In this document: one piece after another, positions 1 through 6,888 of the stretch
Numbering within the stretch: position 1 is the first letter of the stretch
How the letters are laid out: each line of letters begins with the position of its first letter
Assembly: GCA_905213155.1 (NCBI GenBank)
Contig: CAJMHI010000032.1
Coordinates: 1-21,584 of the forward strand
Source of the DNA: an uncultured Acidaminococcus sp.
Lineage (GTDB): Bacteria; Bacillota; Negativicutes; Acidaminococcales; Acidaminococcaceae
DNA: 21,584 bases
Direction of reading: 5' to 3'
Notes under the pieces: model-generated
The model's input: the letters and a program-made list of their open reading frames with translations, nothing else
Database searches by the model: none
Told to the model about the DNA's origin: nothing
Position numbers and translations under genes: made by a program

Positions 1-51
1 GTGCGAGAAAGTAATTATGGGCTAAATTTTGCTTGATTTTTCATAGCTGGT

Positions 52-567
52 CTCCAGGCGGGCGTCGGGGCCATGAGTGGTGCTTTGACTGGATTTTTTG
101 CGGATTATTATAAAGCACAAAAACCTGTGATCACTATTGTGGAACCGGACCAGGCAGACTGCATTTATCGTACGGCTTTAGCCGATGACGGGACGCTACA
201 TCCTGTTACTGGCGACTTGCATACCATTATGGCGGGCCTTGCCTGTGGTGAACCTTGTACCGTTGGCTGGGAAGAACTTCATGCCCATGCGGAACATTTT
301 GTGTCCATGCCGGACTGGGTAGCGGCTAAAGGTATGCGGGTGCTGGGGGCACCTTTAGGAGATGATGTCCGTGTCATTTCCGGGGAAAGCGGTGCTTCTA
401 CCATTGGTTTTGCTGTAGAGGTGCTGGAAAATCCTGCCCTTGCTTCAATAAAGGAGGATCTGGGTCTTACGCCTACATCCCGTATTCTTTGTTTTTCCAC
501 AGAAGGAGCGACGGATCAGAAAAATTATCGAAAAGTTGTATGGGACGGGGCTTTTCCCACAGAGTAA
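52..567 (+). pseudogene. dpaL: 5'-truncated diaminopropionate ammonia-lyase
   Basis: This is the C-terminal part (about 170 residues) of a PLP-dependent diaminopropionate ammonia-lyase (DpaL/YgeX family), which converts 2,3-diaminopropionate to pyruvate and ammonia. Visible family hallmarks are LQAGVGAMSG at the start, EPDQADCIYR, the glycine-rich IMAGLACGEP, RVISGESGAS, and the C-terminal STEGATDQKNYRKVVWDG. Full-length family members have about 400 residues, so the N-terminal half with the Schiff-base lysine is missing. Reading frame 1 continues upstream of the first ATG (73) to base 52 with family-like residues. The preceding bases 1-51 do not match, and TGA stands in frame at 34-36. I infer a remnant left by deletion, insertion or rearrangement, or an assembly break at the contig edge. 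A functional short protein from ATG 73 is unlikely. Identification of the family is firm; the cause of truncation is not. Confidence 0.8.
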
Positions 568-572
568 AAAAC

Positions 573-607
573 AGAGGTGCGGTTTAGAGCCGTACCTCTA
601 TTTTTTT
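573..607. terminator. bidirectional terminator between dpaL remnant and sfsA
   Basis: A 10-bp stem (573-582 with 590-599, one G-U pair) and a 7-nt loop are followed on the plus strand by a run of seven T (601-607). On the minus strand the stem is followed by a run of T from the A-rich bases 566-571. It serves both converging genes and overlaps the sfsA stop codon. Confidence 0.8.
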
Positions 608-1261
608 GCCGATTTGCATACTGCCCGGTGTGACCTTGCAGTCATAGGCGAGAAGTTTTACGCCGCTTTTCTGTGCATCAACCAAAGCGTCCGCAAAATT
701 TGGGTCCGTCCGGCGATTGGGCTCGAAATGATCCACGTTTTCCATCTGGATGCAGAGAAAAATATAGGCGTCATAGCCTTCTTCTTTAGCTTTCATCAGT
801 TCGTGGAGATGCTTGGTGCCCCTAAGGGTGGGGGCATCCGGGAAATAGACAACGCCATTTTCTTCCAGAGTGACACCCTTTACTTCTAAAAAGGCTTTGT
901 GTCCGCTGCACTCCAGGTAAAAATCAAAACGGGATTGATCATAGGTAAATTCCGGACGAATTACTGTGACTCCGGGAAGGCCGCCAGCTGCCAACCACTC
1001 TTTGACCGCCGCATTGGGGGCCTGGGCATCCATATTGATGAGTCGCCCGCCTTTTTGTACCGTGACAAGGTCATAGGCGGTATTCCGGGCAGGATTGTCG
1101 CTTTGGGATAAATAGACGGTGCAGCCGGGCACCAATAGTTCTTTGCAGCGCCCCGTATTTTTTACATGAACCCGTTCCAATTTTCCGTTTATATAGACAT
1201 GGGCGATGAAGCGATTGGGGCGGCTTTCAAAAACAGCTTTCACAATTCTAGAGTATTCCAT
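584..1261 (-). CDS. sfsA: SfsA family DNA/RNA nuclease-like protein
   Basis: The 225-residue product matches SfsA (sugar fermentation stimulation protein A) over its full usual length (about 230). The N-terminal OB-like part has RFIAHVYINGK and HVKNTGRCKELLVPG. The C-terminal nuclease-like domain carries the family motifs RPEFTYDQSRFDF, FLEVKGVTLE and FPDAPTLRGTKHL, with Asp, Glu and Lys residues in the arrangement of a PD-(D/E)xK metal-dependent fold. In E. coli the protein was first tied to maltose metabolism as a DNA-binding factor; its physiological role in Firmicutes is not settled. The ATG at 1261 has an AGGAGGA ribosome binding site 9 nt upstream. The gene is single, divergent from rlmI and convergent with the dpaL remnant. 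Confidence 0.93.
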   Translation of the reverse strand: MEYSRIVKAVFESRPNRFIAHVYINGKLERVHVKNTGRCKELLVPGCTVYLSQSDNPARNTAYDLVTVQKGGRLINMDAQAPNAAVKEWLAAGGLPGVTVIRPEFTYDQSRFDFYLECSGHKAFLEVKGVTLEENGVVYFPDAPTLRGTKHLHELMKAKEEGYDAYIFLCIQMENVDHFEPNRRTDPNFADALVDAQKSGVKLLAYDCKVTPGSMQIGKKIEVRL

Positions 1262-1287
1262 GGTTGCGTATCCTCCTGCTTGGCTTT

Positions 1288-1293
1288 AGTATA
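1288..1293 (-). promoter_or_regulatory. possible sfsA -10 box
   Basis: TATACT on the minus strand lies about 27 nt upstream of the sfsA start. The -35 at 17-bp spacing (TTTTCT) is poor, so this is a weak call resting on position and the -10 match. Confidence 0.35.
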
Positions 1294-1347
1294 ACCTATG
1301 GAACAGGTAAAGAAAACTGCTTTTTTGTTTCAATTGTACGTTTCCTA

Positions 1348-1356
1348 TGGTAAAAT
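1348..1356 (+). promoter_or_regulatory. possible extended -10 promoter of rlmI
   Basis: TGGTAAAAT reads as an extended -10 (TGnTAAAAT) 37 bp before the rlmI start. No convincing -35 is seen. It is the only sigma-A-like site in the short divergent region shared with sfsA. Confidence 0.35.
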
Positions 1357-1393
1357 AAAACCATATCTTTAGAGAAAAAGGAAGGATACGAGT

Positions 1394-2620
1394 ATGCGCA
1401 GGTATATCCAGGCCACTGTGACCCGAAAGGGAGAGCGGGCTGCCCGGGGAGGACATCCCTGGGTTTTTGCTGACGAAATCACAGCGCTTTCCGGTACGCC
1501 CCAAAACGGGGAGCTGGTGGATGTGGTCAGTGAAAAAGGAAAATATATTGGGACTGGATGGATCAACGATCGATCCAAGATTCGTATCCGGATCATTTCC
1601 ACCAATGCCAACGACCAATTTGACGAGGTTTTTTATGAACGTCGCTTGCGCTATGCGGTGGACTATCGGAAAACGGTAATGCCTGGCGAGGATTTTACCT
1701 GTTGCCGTTTGATTTTTGGAGAAGCTGACGGGTTTCCTGGCTTAACTGTGGACCGCTTTGGGGATGTGCTGGTTGCCCAGGTGCTGTCATTGGGGCTGGA
1801 ACAACGAAAAACCATGATCTTTTCTCTCCTGCTCAAGATTCTTCGGGAGATGGGGGAGCCTATCAAGGGCATCTACGAACGAAACGACGTAAAAATCCGG
1901 GAACTGGAGGGCATGGAGAAAAATAAAGGCATTGCTGCTATTCCTGGAAGTACCTTGACCGAGCAGGATTTGAAGCCCGTGATTATAGAAAATGGGTTGC
2001 GCTATGAGGTAGATGTGGTTGATGGGCAAAAGACCGGATATTTCCTGGATCAGAAATACAACCGTCTGGCAGTGTCCAGAATTTGCCGCGGCAAGAACGT
2101 CCTGGATTGTTTTACCCACACCGGGCCATTTGCCTTAAATGCAGCAAAGGGTGGGGCGGCGTCCGTGACAGCCGTGGACATATCCGGAGAGGCTTTGGCA
2201 CAAGCCCGTGCTAATTTTGCGCTGAACGGATATGAGAAAAAAATCGAAACCGTAGAAGCCAACGTATTTGACTATCTGACGCAGCAGGCAGAAACTCACA
2301 AGCATCCCTTTGATTTTATCGTTTTGGATCCACCCGCCTTCACCAAAAGCAGTCATACAGTAAAAAGTGCGTTTAAAGGCTATAAGGAAATCAATATGAA
2401 GGCCATGAAACTCCTGCCACGGGGCGGCTATTTAGCGACCTGCAGCTGCAGTCATTTTATGAAAAGCGAATACTTTGTGACCATGCTTCAGGAAGCTGCC
2501 CACGATGCGGCAGTATCCCTGCGACAGGTGGAAGCACGGCAGCAGGCTCCGGATCATCCGATTTTGTACAATGTTCCGGAAACCGATTACTTGAAATTCT
2601 TTATTTTCCAGGTGGTATGA
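1394..2620 (+). CDS. rlmI: RlmI-like 23S rRNA cytosine-C5 methyltransferase
   Basis: A 408-residue class I SAM-dependent methyltransferase of the RlmI/RlmK-type family, which methylates C5 of a cytosine in 23S rRNA (C1962 in E. coli). An N-terminal PUA RNA-binding domain (residues about 1-75) includes RGGHPWVFADEI. A central linker domain contains EADGFPGLTVDRFG. The Rossmann domain shows the family signature QKTGYFLDQ (212-220), motif I VLDCFTHTGPF (236-246), motif IV LDPPAF (311-316) and the catalytic cysteine region TCSCSHFM (349-356). The ATG follows AAGGAAGG by 8 nt. The gene leads a likely operon with a small secreted protein and mgtE. The exact target base in this organism is inferred from the family. 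Confidence 0.9.
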   Translation: MRRYIQATVTRKGERAARGGHPWVFADEITALSGTPQNGELVDVVSEKGKYIGTGWINDRSKIRIRIISTNANDQFDEVFYERRLRYAVDYRKTVMPGEDFTCCRLIFGEADGFPGLTVDRFGDVLVAQVLSLGLEQRKTMIFSLLLKILREMGEPIKGIYERNDVKIRELEGMEKNKGIAAIPGSTLTEQDLKPVIIENGLRYEVDVVDGQKTGYFLDQKYNRLAVSRICRGKNVLDCFTHTGPFALNAAKGGAASVTAVDISGEALAQARANFALNGYEKKIETVEANVFDYLTQQAETHKHPFDFIVLDPPAFTKSSHTVKSAFKGYKEINMKAMKLLPRGGYLATCSCSHFMKSEYFVTMLQEAAHDAAVSLRQVEARQQAPDHPILYNVPETDYLKFFIFQVV

Positions 2621-2642
2621 GCCTGGGGAGGGATGGTGCACA

Positions 2643-2972
2643 ATGAAAAATAAATTCTTCCCAATGTTGGTACTTTCTGCAGTCATTACCCTGGGGGCCG
2701 CTTTAACGCCTAACAGCGTCTTTGCGACCAGTACGGAAGACAAATACCAGCAAAGCCAGATTGTTATGGTGACAAGAAAAAATGGGGTGCCCTTTTATGC
2801 GGAACCTGGTAAAGACAGCTTGACACTGGGCTTTTACCCCAAAGGGACGATTTTTGTTCCTATTAACCAACAACGAAATACCATCGAAAATAAGGTGTAC
2901 AATCTGTGCATCCGTTTTGATGGCGCCGTAGGATGGCTCTCCTCCGATGACGTTAGTTTGTCCAGGAAATAA
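2643..2972 (+). CDS. small secreted protein with SH3-like core
   Basis: The 109-residue product begins with a typical Sec signal peptide: a Lys-rich start, a hydrophobic stretch at residues 6-21 and a signal peptidase I-like site SVFA/TS after residue 28. The mature ~80 residues resemble a bacterial SH3 fold by eye: VTRKNGVPFYAEPG opens, GFYPKGTIFVP is central and GAVGWLSSDDVSL closes. The last phrase is like the GWV...YL ending of SH3b repeats. No catalytic residues or cysteine pair are seen (one Cys). SH3b domains usually bind peptidoglycan or metal-chelating partners, so an envelope role is plausible but unproven. It lies 22 bp after rlmI and 78 bp before mgtE on the same strand. The SD-like GGGAGG is somewhat far from the ATG. 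Confidence 0.7.
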   Translation: MKNKFFPMLVLSAVITLGAALTPNSVFATSTEDKYQQSQIVMVTRKNGVPFYAEPGKDSLTLGFYPKGTIFVPINQQRNTIENKVYNLCIRFDGAVGWLSSDDVSLSRK

Positions 2973-3008
2973 GGGGGAACGCTGATGCACAAGTAGCAGC
3001 GATCCCTT
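2971..3008 (+). other. imperfect hairpin in the mgtE leader
   Basis: AAGGG (2971-2975) pairs with CCCTT (3004-3008), and CGCTG (2980-2984) pairs with CAGCG (2997-3001), separated by an internal loop. No T-run follows, so it is not a clear intrinsic terminator. The leader is too short for an M-box or Mg2+-sensing riboswitch of known type. Confidence 0.3.
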
Positions 3009-3050
3009 CTGGCGGATTTGCAAGAAAAGTCCACGAAGGGAGAGTTGAAG

Positions 3051-4439
3051 ATGTCGGAAGAAAGAATTGAAGACCTGGAGGAAAAACAGGAGCACCTGGA
3101 AGCACAGGTAGAAAGTAAGCTGATCCGGGCGCTGAATCTTAAAGACGCCAAAGAAGTGGCGCTTTTGATGGAAGATGCCCATCCTATTGATTTGGCCTAT
3201 GCGCTGGAAGAAGCCAGTGACAGCAATATCCTGTTTTTGGCCGATCTTTTAACCAATGAACAGATGGCTACCATCATCGAACAGGCCGATGATGAGATCC
3301 AGGTGCGGATTATGAAGCTGTTCACTGCCCGTAAATGCCTGGAGATTTTCCAGCATATGTCCAAGGACGATATCGTGGACATTTTGGGAGATATGCCAGC
3401 CAACCGGCGAAAAGAACTGGTCAACTTGATGAAACGCAGTGACCAGCAGGTGATTCGTGACTTGCTGCAGTATGATGAAAATACTGCCGGCGGCATCATG
3501 ACCACCGAGTATATTTCCCTGAAAAGCACGCTGACCGTAAGTCAGGCGCTGGAAAAAGTAAAAGAGATTGCTCCTAAAACGGAAGAAATCAATATCCTTT
3601 ATGTCACCAATGAGAAGAAACAGCTGGTGGGGACCGTATCCCTGCGAGAGCTCCTGGTGGCTGACAACGGGGATACCCTCCAGGATATTATGGAGGATCA
3701 TGTCATCAGTGTGGAGGCAGAAGCGGACCAGGAAGACGTAGCCATGCTGGTTTCCAAATACGACCTTCATGCGGTCCCCGTTGTGAATAAACGTAAAGGG
3801 ATGCTGGGGATCATCACCGTAGACGATATCATCGATGTTATCCAGGAAGAAAACACCGAAGATATTTTGAAAATGGGCGGTGTCAACAAAGAAGAAGATG
3901 TGGACAGTGCCGTTTTGGAAAGCGTCCGGATGCGGCTACCCTGGCTTTTGGTGAATTTGGCGACAGCCTTTTTGGCATCAGCCATTGTAGCCTTGTTTGA
4001 GGACACCATTTCCCAAGTGGTCGCCCTTGCAGCAGCGATGCCCATTGTGGCCGGTATGGGGGGCAATGCGGGAACGCAGACCTTGGCCGTGGTTGTGCGG
4101 GGGATTGCCTTAGGAGATATTAAGATTCACGGCAACGGAAAACGCATCCTGCGGGGAATTGCCGTAGGATTTATTGATGGCCTGGTAAATGGCGTGGTGG
4201 CGGGTACTGCCATTACGATTTTGCAGGGCAACAGTATGCTGGGCGTGATTATGTACGTGGCTATGGTCTGTAATTTGATCATTGCCAGCCTGGTAGGTTT
4301 CTTAGTGCCTGTGATATTAAAAGCCCTGGATTTTGACCCGGCAGTGGCTTCCAGTATTTTTATTACCACAGCAACGGATGTGTGCGGCTTCTTTATTTTC
4401 CTGGGGCTTGCCACCACCTTTTTACCGTACCTGATCTAA
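3051..4439 (+). CDS. mgtE: MgtE family magnesium channel
   Basis: The 462-residue product has the full MgtE architecture. An acidic coiled start and helical N domain (residues about 1-130) includes HPIDLAYALEE and DILGDMPANRR. Two CBS domains follow (about 130-250), with EYISLKSTLTVSQAL and HVISVEAEADQEDVAMLV, ending in VDDIIDVIQEE. Five membrane helices follow. The pore motif PIVAGMGGNAGTQT and the late DFDPAVASSIFITTATD are family signatures. MgtE homodimers pass Mg2+ and are closed by Mg2+ bound between the N and CBS domains. I chose ATG 3051 because AAGGGAG stands 8 nt upstream; a TTG at 3018 gives 11 more residues but has no ribosome binding site. It is the last gene of the rlmI cluster and ends at a strong terminator. 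Confidence 0.93.
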   Translation: MSEERIEDLEEKQEHLEAQVESKLIRALNLKDAKEVALLMEDAHPIDLAYALEEASDSNILFLADLLTNEQMATIIEQADDEIQVRIMKLFTARKCLEIFQHMSKDDIVDILGDMPANRRKELVNLMKRSDQQVIRDLLQYDENTAGGIMTTEYISLKSTLTVSQALEKVKEIAPKTEEINILYVTNEKKQLVGTVSLRELLVADNGDTLQDIMEDHVISVEAEADQEDVAMLVSKYDLHAVPVVNKRKGMLGIITVDDIIDVIQEENTEDILKMGGVNKEEDVDSAVLESVRMRLPWLLVNLATAFLASAIVALFEDTISQVVALAAAMPIVAGMGGNAGTQTLAVVVRGIALGDIKIHGNGKRILRGIAVGFIDGLVNGVVAGTAITILQGNSMLGVIMYVAMVCNLIIASLVGFLVPVILKALDFDPAVASSIFITTATDVCGFFIFLGLATTFLPYLI

Positions 4440-4457
4440 GTGTCAATCATATACAAA

Positions 4458-4490
4458 AGAACCGTCCCACATGGCGTGCAGGACGGTTTT
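4458..4490. terminator. terminator shared by mgtE and yajQ
   Basis: AACCGTCC (4460-4467) pairs perfectly with GGACGGTT (4481-4488). It is followed by TTCTT on the plus strand and by TCTTTTGT on the minus strand. It separates the convergent mgtE and yajQ genes. Confidence 0.8.
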
Positions 4491-4506
4491 CTTGTATGTA
4501 CAGGTA

Positions 4507-4998
4507 TTAGCGCATGTTGATAAACTGCAGGTCAATGCCAAAATCCTGGCCTTTCACCAGCTGGATTACGGCTTGCAGGTCATCTTTTTTCGGGCCGGAA
4601 ACCCGGACCTGGTTGTCCTGCTGCTGGGTTGTTACCTTCAGCTTACTGGCTTTAATGGCGGACATAATTTTTTTTGCCGCATCTTTGTCGATACCTTGTT
4701 TCAATTTCACGGTCTGGCGTACTGTGCCTTTGGCAGCCGGTTCCACTTTGCCCGGTTCCAGGGCCCGAAGAGATAATCCTCTCTTAGCCATGCGTTGGCG
4801 CAGCATATCCAAAACGGCGCCCAGTTTGTATTCATCTTCTGCAGCTACTTTTAATCCTTCTTCTGTCAGTTCAATGGAGGCGGTGCTGCCCCGGAAATCA
4901 TACCGCTGGGAGATTTCCTTGCGGGTTTGGTTCAATGCATTATCCAGTTCCTGCATGTCCAATTGGGAAACAATGTCGAAAGAGCTGTTTTTTGCCAT
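4507..4998 (-). CDS. yajQ: YajQ family nucleotide-binding protein
   Basis: The 163-residue product matches YajQ from end to end: SSFDIVSQLDMQELDNAL at the start, the invariant QRYDFRGS, LEPGKVEPAAKG in the middle, and GKDFG-like GQDFGIDLQFINMR at the end. Family members are two-domain proteins that bind nucleotides; some (in Xanthomonas) bind cyclic di-GMP and act with transcription factors. Whether this one binds c-di-GMP is not known. AAGGAG stands 6 nt before the ATG. The start lies 11 bp after the stop of the DUF4127 gene on the same strand, so the two are almost certainly cotranscribed. Confidence 0.93.
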   Translation of the reverse strand: MAKNSSFDIVSQLDMQELDNALNQTRKEISQRYDFRGSTASIELTEEGLKVAAEDEYKLGAVLDMLRQRMAKRGLSLRALEPGKVEPAAKGTVRQTVKLKQGIDKDAAKKIMSAIKASKLKVTTQQQDNQVRVSGPKKDDLQAVIQLVKGQDFGIDLQFINMR

Positions 4999-5009
4999 GT
5001 TGATCTCCT

Positions 5010-6575
5010 TTACTTTACCTTTACGTCTACTTCAAACATCCGGTTCCAAGGGAATTCCATAAAATAGGAAGTGCCTTTCAGAGTGGGTTCATCCGCCACA
5101 TATTGGTGCATCAGCCGGTTGGTGGCACTTAAAATTTTGTTGTAATATTTTCCTAAGTCATATTTCAGCTTAAAATCTTCTTGTTCAATGAGCAGGCTGA
5201 TACGGTACCGCACATTGGCCTGGTAGATCCAATCGTCTAAAAGCCGGGTTTTCAGCAATCTTTCCCGGGCAGCGGGATCCTTTTTCATCGATTCGCTGAG
5301 AATTCCCTGACTGAGGGCAAAACCGATGCTGTTATCTGCGGTATTCCAGCCGGAATAAGCAGTTAAGTCCAACAGGGCTTTGGCATCGGTAAGTGCCAGC
5401 ATAAATCCATTGTCCGCACCGTTAGCGTAGGAAATATCCGCCAGTGCTACAGGCTTTTGCTTTTCCCAGCCAGCGATAGCACGGGCAAAGGCCCGGTTGT
5501 TTTTGCTGGGATAGGGGGCATTGTTGTCGGACGTAGAATCTCTGCCCACGCCATCTTCCGATGTATTGACGGCAAGAACTAAATCTGCCTGATTAAAATG
5601 GTTTGTTTCCTGGGAACCGCTGGCAATAATCTGATTGTGCACGGACTGTTCTGCCGTCTCATCCGAATAGGGAGGCACTGTGAAACCGCCTGCACCGGGG
5701 GCAAAGGCAGTATAAATTTTGGGCTTATCTCCCCGCAGTTCATTGATGGCCCGGGTAATCAATAGCATACCGATCTGGTCCACACCCGGTAGGATCTGGA
5801 ACCGATTCTGGGTGATGCCGCTGCCCACATACTGCAGATGGCGGGCTTCCATATGGGTCTGGGATAAGGGGGCGTCATCGTCCTTGCCAAGGGCCAGATA
5901 ATGAAAGATGCCATTTTGGCACAACCGGATCAGCCGTTTGTTGGTTTGGAAATTCATCAGCCGTCTGGTCCGCCAATCTTGATAAATCTTGGCAGGAATC
6001 TGTGCCAAAAGCCGCTGCCGTTCCACGACTTCATTATAGGTCAGGGACCCGTTTTGGTCTTCCTTGTCCTGCAATTGGGAAAGTTTAAAGATGATGGGGC
6101 CATAGGTCTGATAATAATCCGGCTCCACTTTCCCGATACTCTGCTGCGGCGTGCGCATAATGGTACTGAAAGCGTAAATTTTAAGGCCGGGGTTGTCTTT
6201 TTTTAGTTTGACCAGGCGGTTTACTTTGTCTTTCAGATATTTTTCCAGGTGGTGGTGCCGCCGGGAGGCTACGAGACCTCCATAATTCAAGCTGTCCGTG
6301 GATAAAATCGCTGCATCCGCATGAGGAGCGTTTTCCTCCAGCCATTTCCACAGGGCTTCGTTATCCCCGCTGCCCCGGTGGTCGGATAAATCTTTTACCG
6401 GCGGCGTGGTGAGAGGATACCCGGCTGCCTTGGCAGTGTCAGCCGTATATTCCAGGCATACGGGCCGGTTGTCCAGTGGGACATATAAAATTTTGGGGCT
6501 GGCTTCCGCACTTCCCGTCAAAAAAGACAGGAGCAGAAAGCTGCCCAGTATTACTTTCTTCAATGGGTGTTGCAT
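5010..6575 (-). CDS. secreted DUF4127 family protein
   Basis: The 521-residue product has a clear signal peptide (LKKVILGSFLLLSFLTGSAEA) cleaved near residue 25. The mature part opens with KILYVPLDNRPVCLEY, the hallmark of the DUF4127 family. Other conserved-looking blocks are ILSTDSLNYGGLVASRRHHH, ALGKDDDAPLSQTHMEAR, GVDQIGMLLITRA, DISYANGADNGFM and LTAYSGWNTADNSIG. The family has no established biochemical function; conserved Asp, His and Asn clusters suggest an enzyme acting outside the membrane, which is inference. ATG 6575 is chosen over a start 10 codons upstream because AAGGAGA stands about 7 nt before it and it begins exactly at the signal peptide. It is the first gene of a two-gene operon with yajQ. 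Confidence 0.88.
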   Translation of the reverse strand: MQHPLKKVILGSFLLLSFLTGSAEASPKILYVPLDNRPVCLEYTADTAKAAGYPLTTPPVKDLSDHRGSGDNEALWKWLEENAPHADAAILSTDSLNYGGLVASRRHHHLEKYLKDKVNRLVKLKKDNPGLKIYAFSTIMRTPQQSIGKVEPDYYQTYGPIIFKLSQLQDKEDQNGSLTYNEVVERQRLLAQIPAKIYQDWRTRRLMNFQTNKRLIRLCQNGIFHYLALGKDDDAPLSQTHMEARHLQYVGSGITQNRFQILPGVDQIGMLLITRAINELRGDKPKIYTAFAPGAGGFTVPPYSDETAEQSVHNQIIASGSQETNHFNQADLVLAVNTSEDGVGRDSTSDNNAPYPSKNNRAFARAIAGWEKQKPVALADISYANGADNGFMLALTDAKALLDLTAYSGWNTADNSIGFALSQGILSESMKKDPAARERLLKTRLLDDWIYQANVRYRISLLIEQEDFKLKYDLGKYYNKILSATNRLMHQYVADEPTLKGTSYFMEFPWNRMFEVDVKVK

Positions 6576-6622
6576 GGAACATCTCCTTGCTACATAGATA
6601 CACAATTTATAATGACCTGTAA

Positions 6623-6631
6623 ATTATACCA
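6623..6631 (-). promoter_or_regulatory. extended -10 promoter of the DUF4127-yajQ operon
   Basis: On the minus strand TGGTATAAT is a perfect extended -10 box about 48 bp before the DUF4127 start. The -35 at 17-bp spacing (TGGCAA) is weak, as usual for extended -10 promoters. Confidence 0.7.
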
Positions 6632-6703
6632 TTAAAATACCCATCTTGCCAGACTGTTGGGTCAAAGAGATAGGGTAATAAAGGAGTAACCTTCCACGAG
6701 CAA

Positions 6704-6778
6704 CAAAAAAATCACTGACTGGTATTCGGTGAAAGGGGTGCAATTCCCCGTGGCCGAATACCAAGCCAGTGATTATTT
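6704..6778 (-). ncRNA. candidate stand-alone hairpin small RNA
   Basis: This is a long, nearly perfect inverted repeat with no ORF. The outer stem is AATCACTG (6710-6717) with CAGTGATT (6767-6774). A 2/3-nt internal loop follows, then TGGTATTCGG (6720-6729) with CCGAATACCA (6754-6763). A 5/4-nt internal loop follows, then GGGG (6735-6738) with CCCC (6746-6749) and a 7-nt apical loop. Read on the minus strand it is followed by seven T, so it ends as an intrinsic terminator would. A good minus-strand promoter ends 6 bp before the predicted 5' end. Together they define a transcript of about 75 nt that is almost all hairpin. I recognise no known RNA family. Alternative: a terminator that simply blocks leftward transcription from the toxin-antitoxin locus, with the promoter match by chance. 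Confidence 0.55.
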
Positions 6779-6784
6779 AGTTAC

Positions 6785-6813
6785 AGTGTATCAAATGAGT
6801 TGGGGGGAGTCAA
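6785..6813 (-). promoter_or_regulatory. promoter of the candidate small RNA
   Basis: On the minus strand TTGACT (6813-6808) and TACACT (6790-6785) are separated by exactly 17 bp, each matching consensus at five of six positions. The predicted start is near 6778, directly at the foot of the hairpin. No ORF lies downstream before the T-run. Confidence 0.6.
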
Positions 6814-6828
6814 GCTGAAATCTGAAAA
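6811..6828 (+). repeat. left copy of 18-bp direct repeat bracketing the toxin-antitoxin cassette
   Basis: CAAGCTGAAATCTGAAAA here and CAAGCCAAAATCTGAAAA at 7750-7767 agree at 16 of 18 positions in the same orientation. The copies lie just before the toxin promoter and just before the uvrB promoter. Confidence 0.6.
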
Positions 6829-6833
6829 TAAGA

Positions 6834-6863
6834 TTGACCGGCCTATAACTTTAAAGGTATAAT
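6834..6863 (+). promoter_or_regulatory. promoter of the toxin-antitoxin operon
   Basis: TTGACC (6834-6839), an 18-bp spacer and a perfect TATAAT (6858-6863). The start codon lies 25 bp further on, leaving a short leader. HigA-type antitoxins usually repress such a promoter; no clear operator palindrome was picked out by eye. Confidence 0.75.
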
Positions 6864-6888
6864 TAACACAAATGGGAGGACAGTGACC

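Noticed and set aside
3018..3050. TTG start for mgtE 11 codons upstream
   Set aside because: No ribosome binding site precedes it, whereas ATG 3051 has AAGGGAG at good spacing.
4514..5062. Plus-strand ORF of 182 codons opposite yajQ
   Set aside because: It is the antisense shadow of yajQ and part of the DUF4127 gene, with no ribosome binding site and no recognisable domain.
6704..6778. Cobalamin or other known riboswitch on the plus strand upstream of the toxin gene
   Set aside because: The segment GGTGAAAGGGGTGCAATTCC recalls part of a cobalamin riboswitch, but the other conserved elements are absent, and the fold is a simple long hairpin followed by T on the minus strand, away from the toxin gene.
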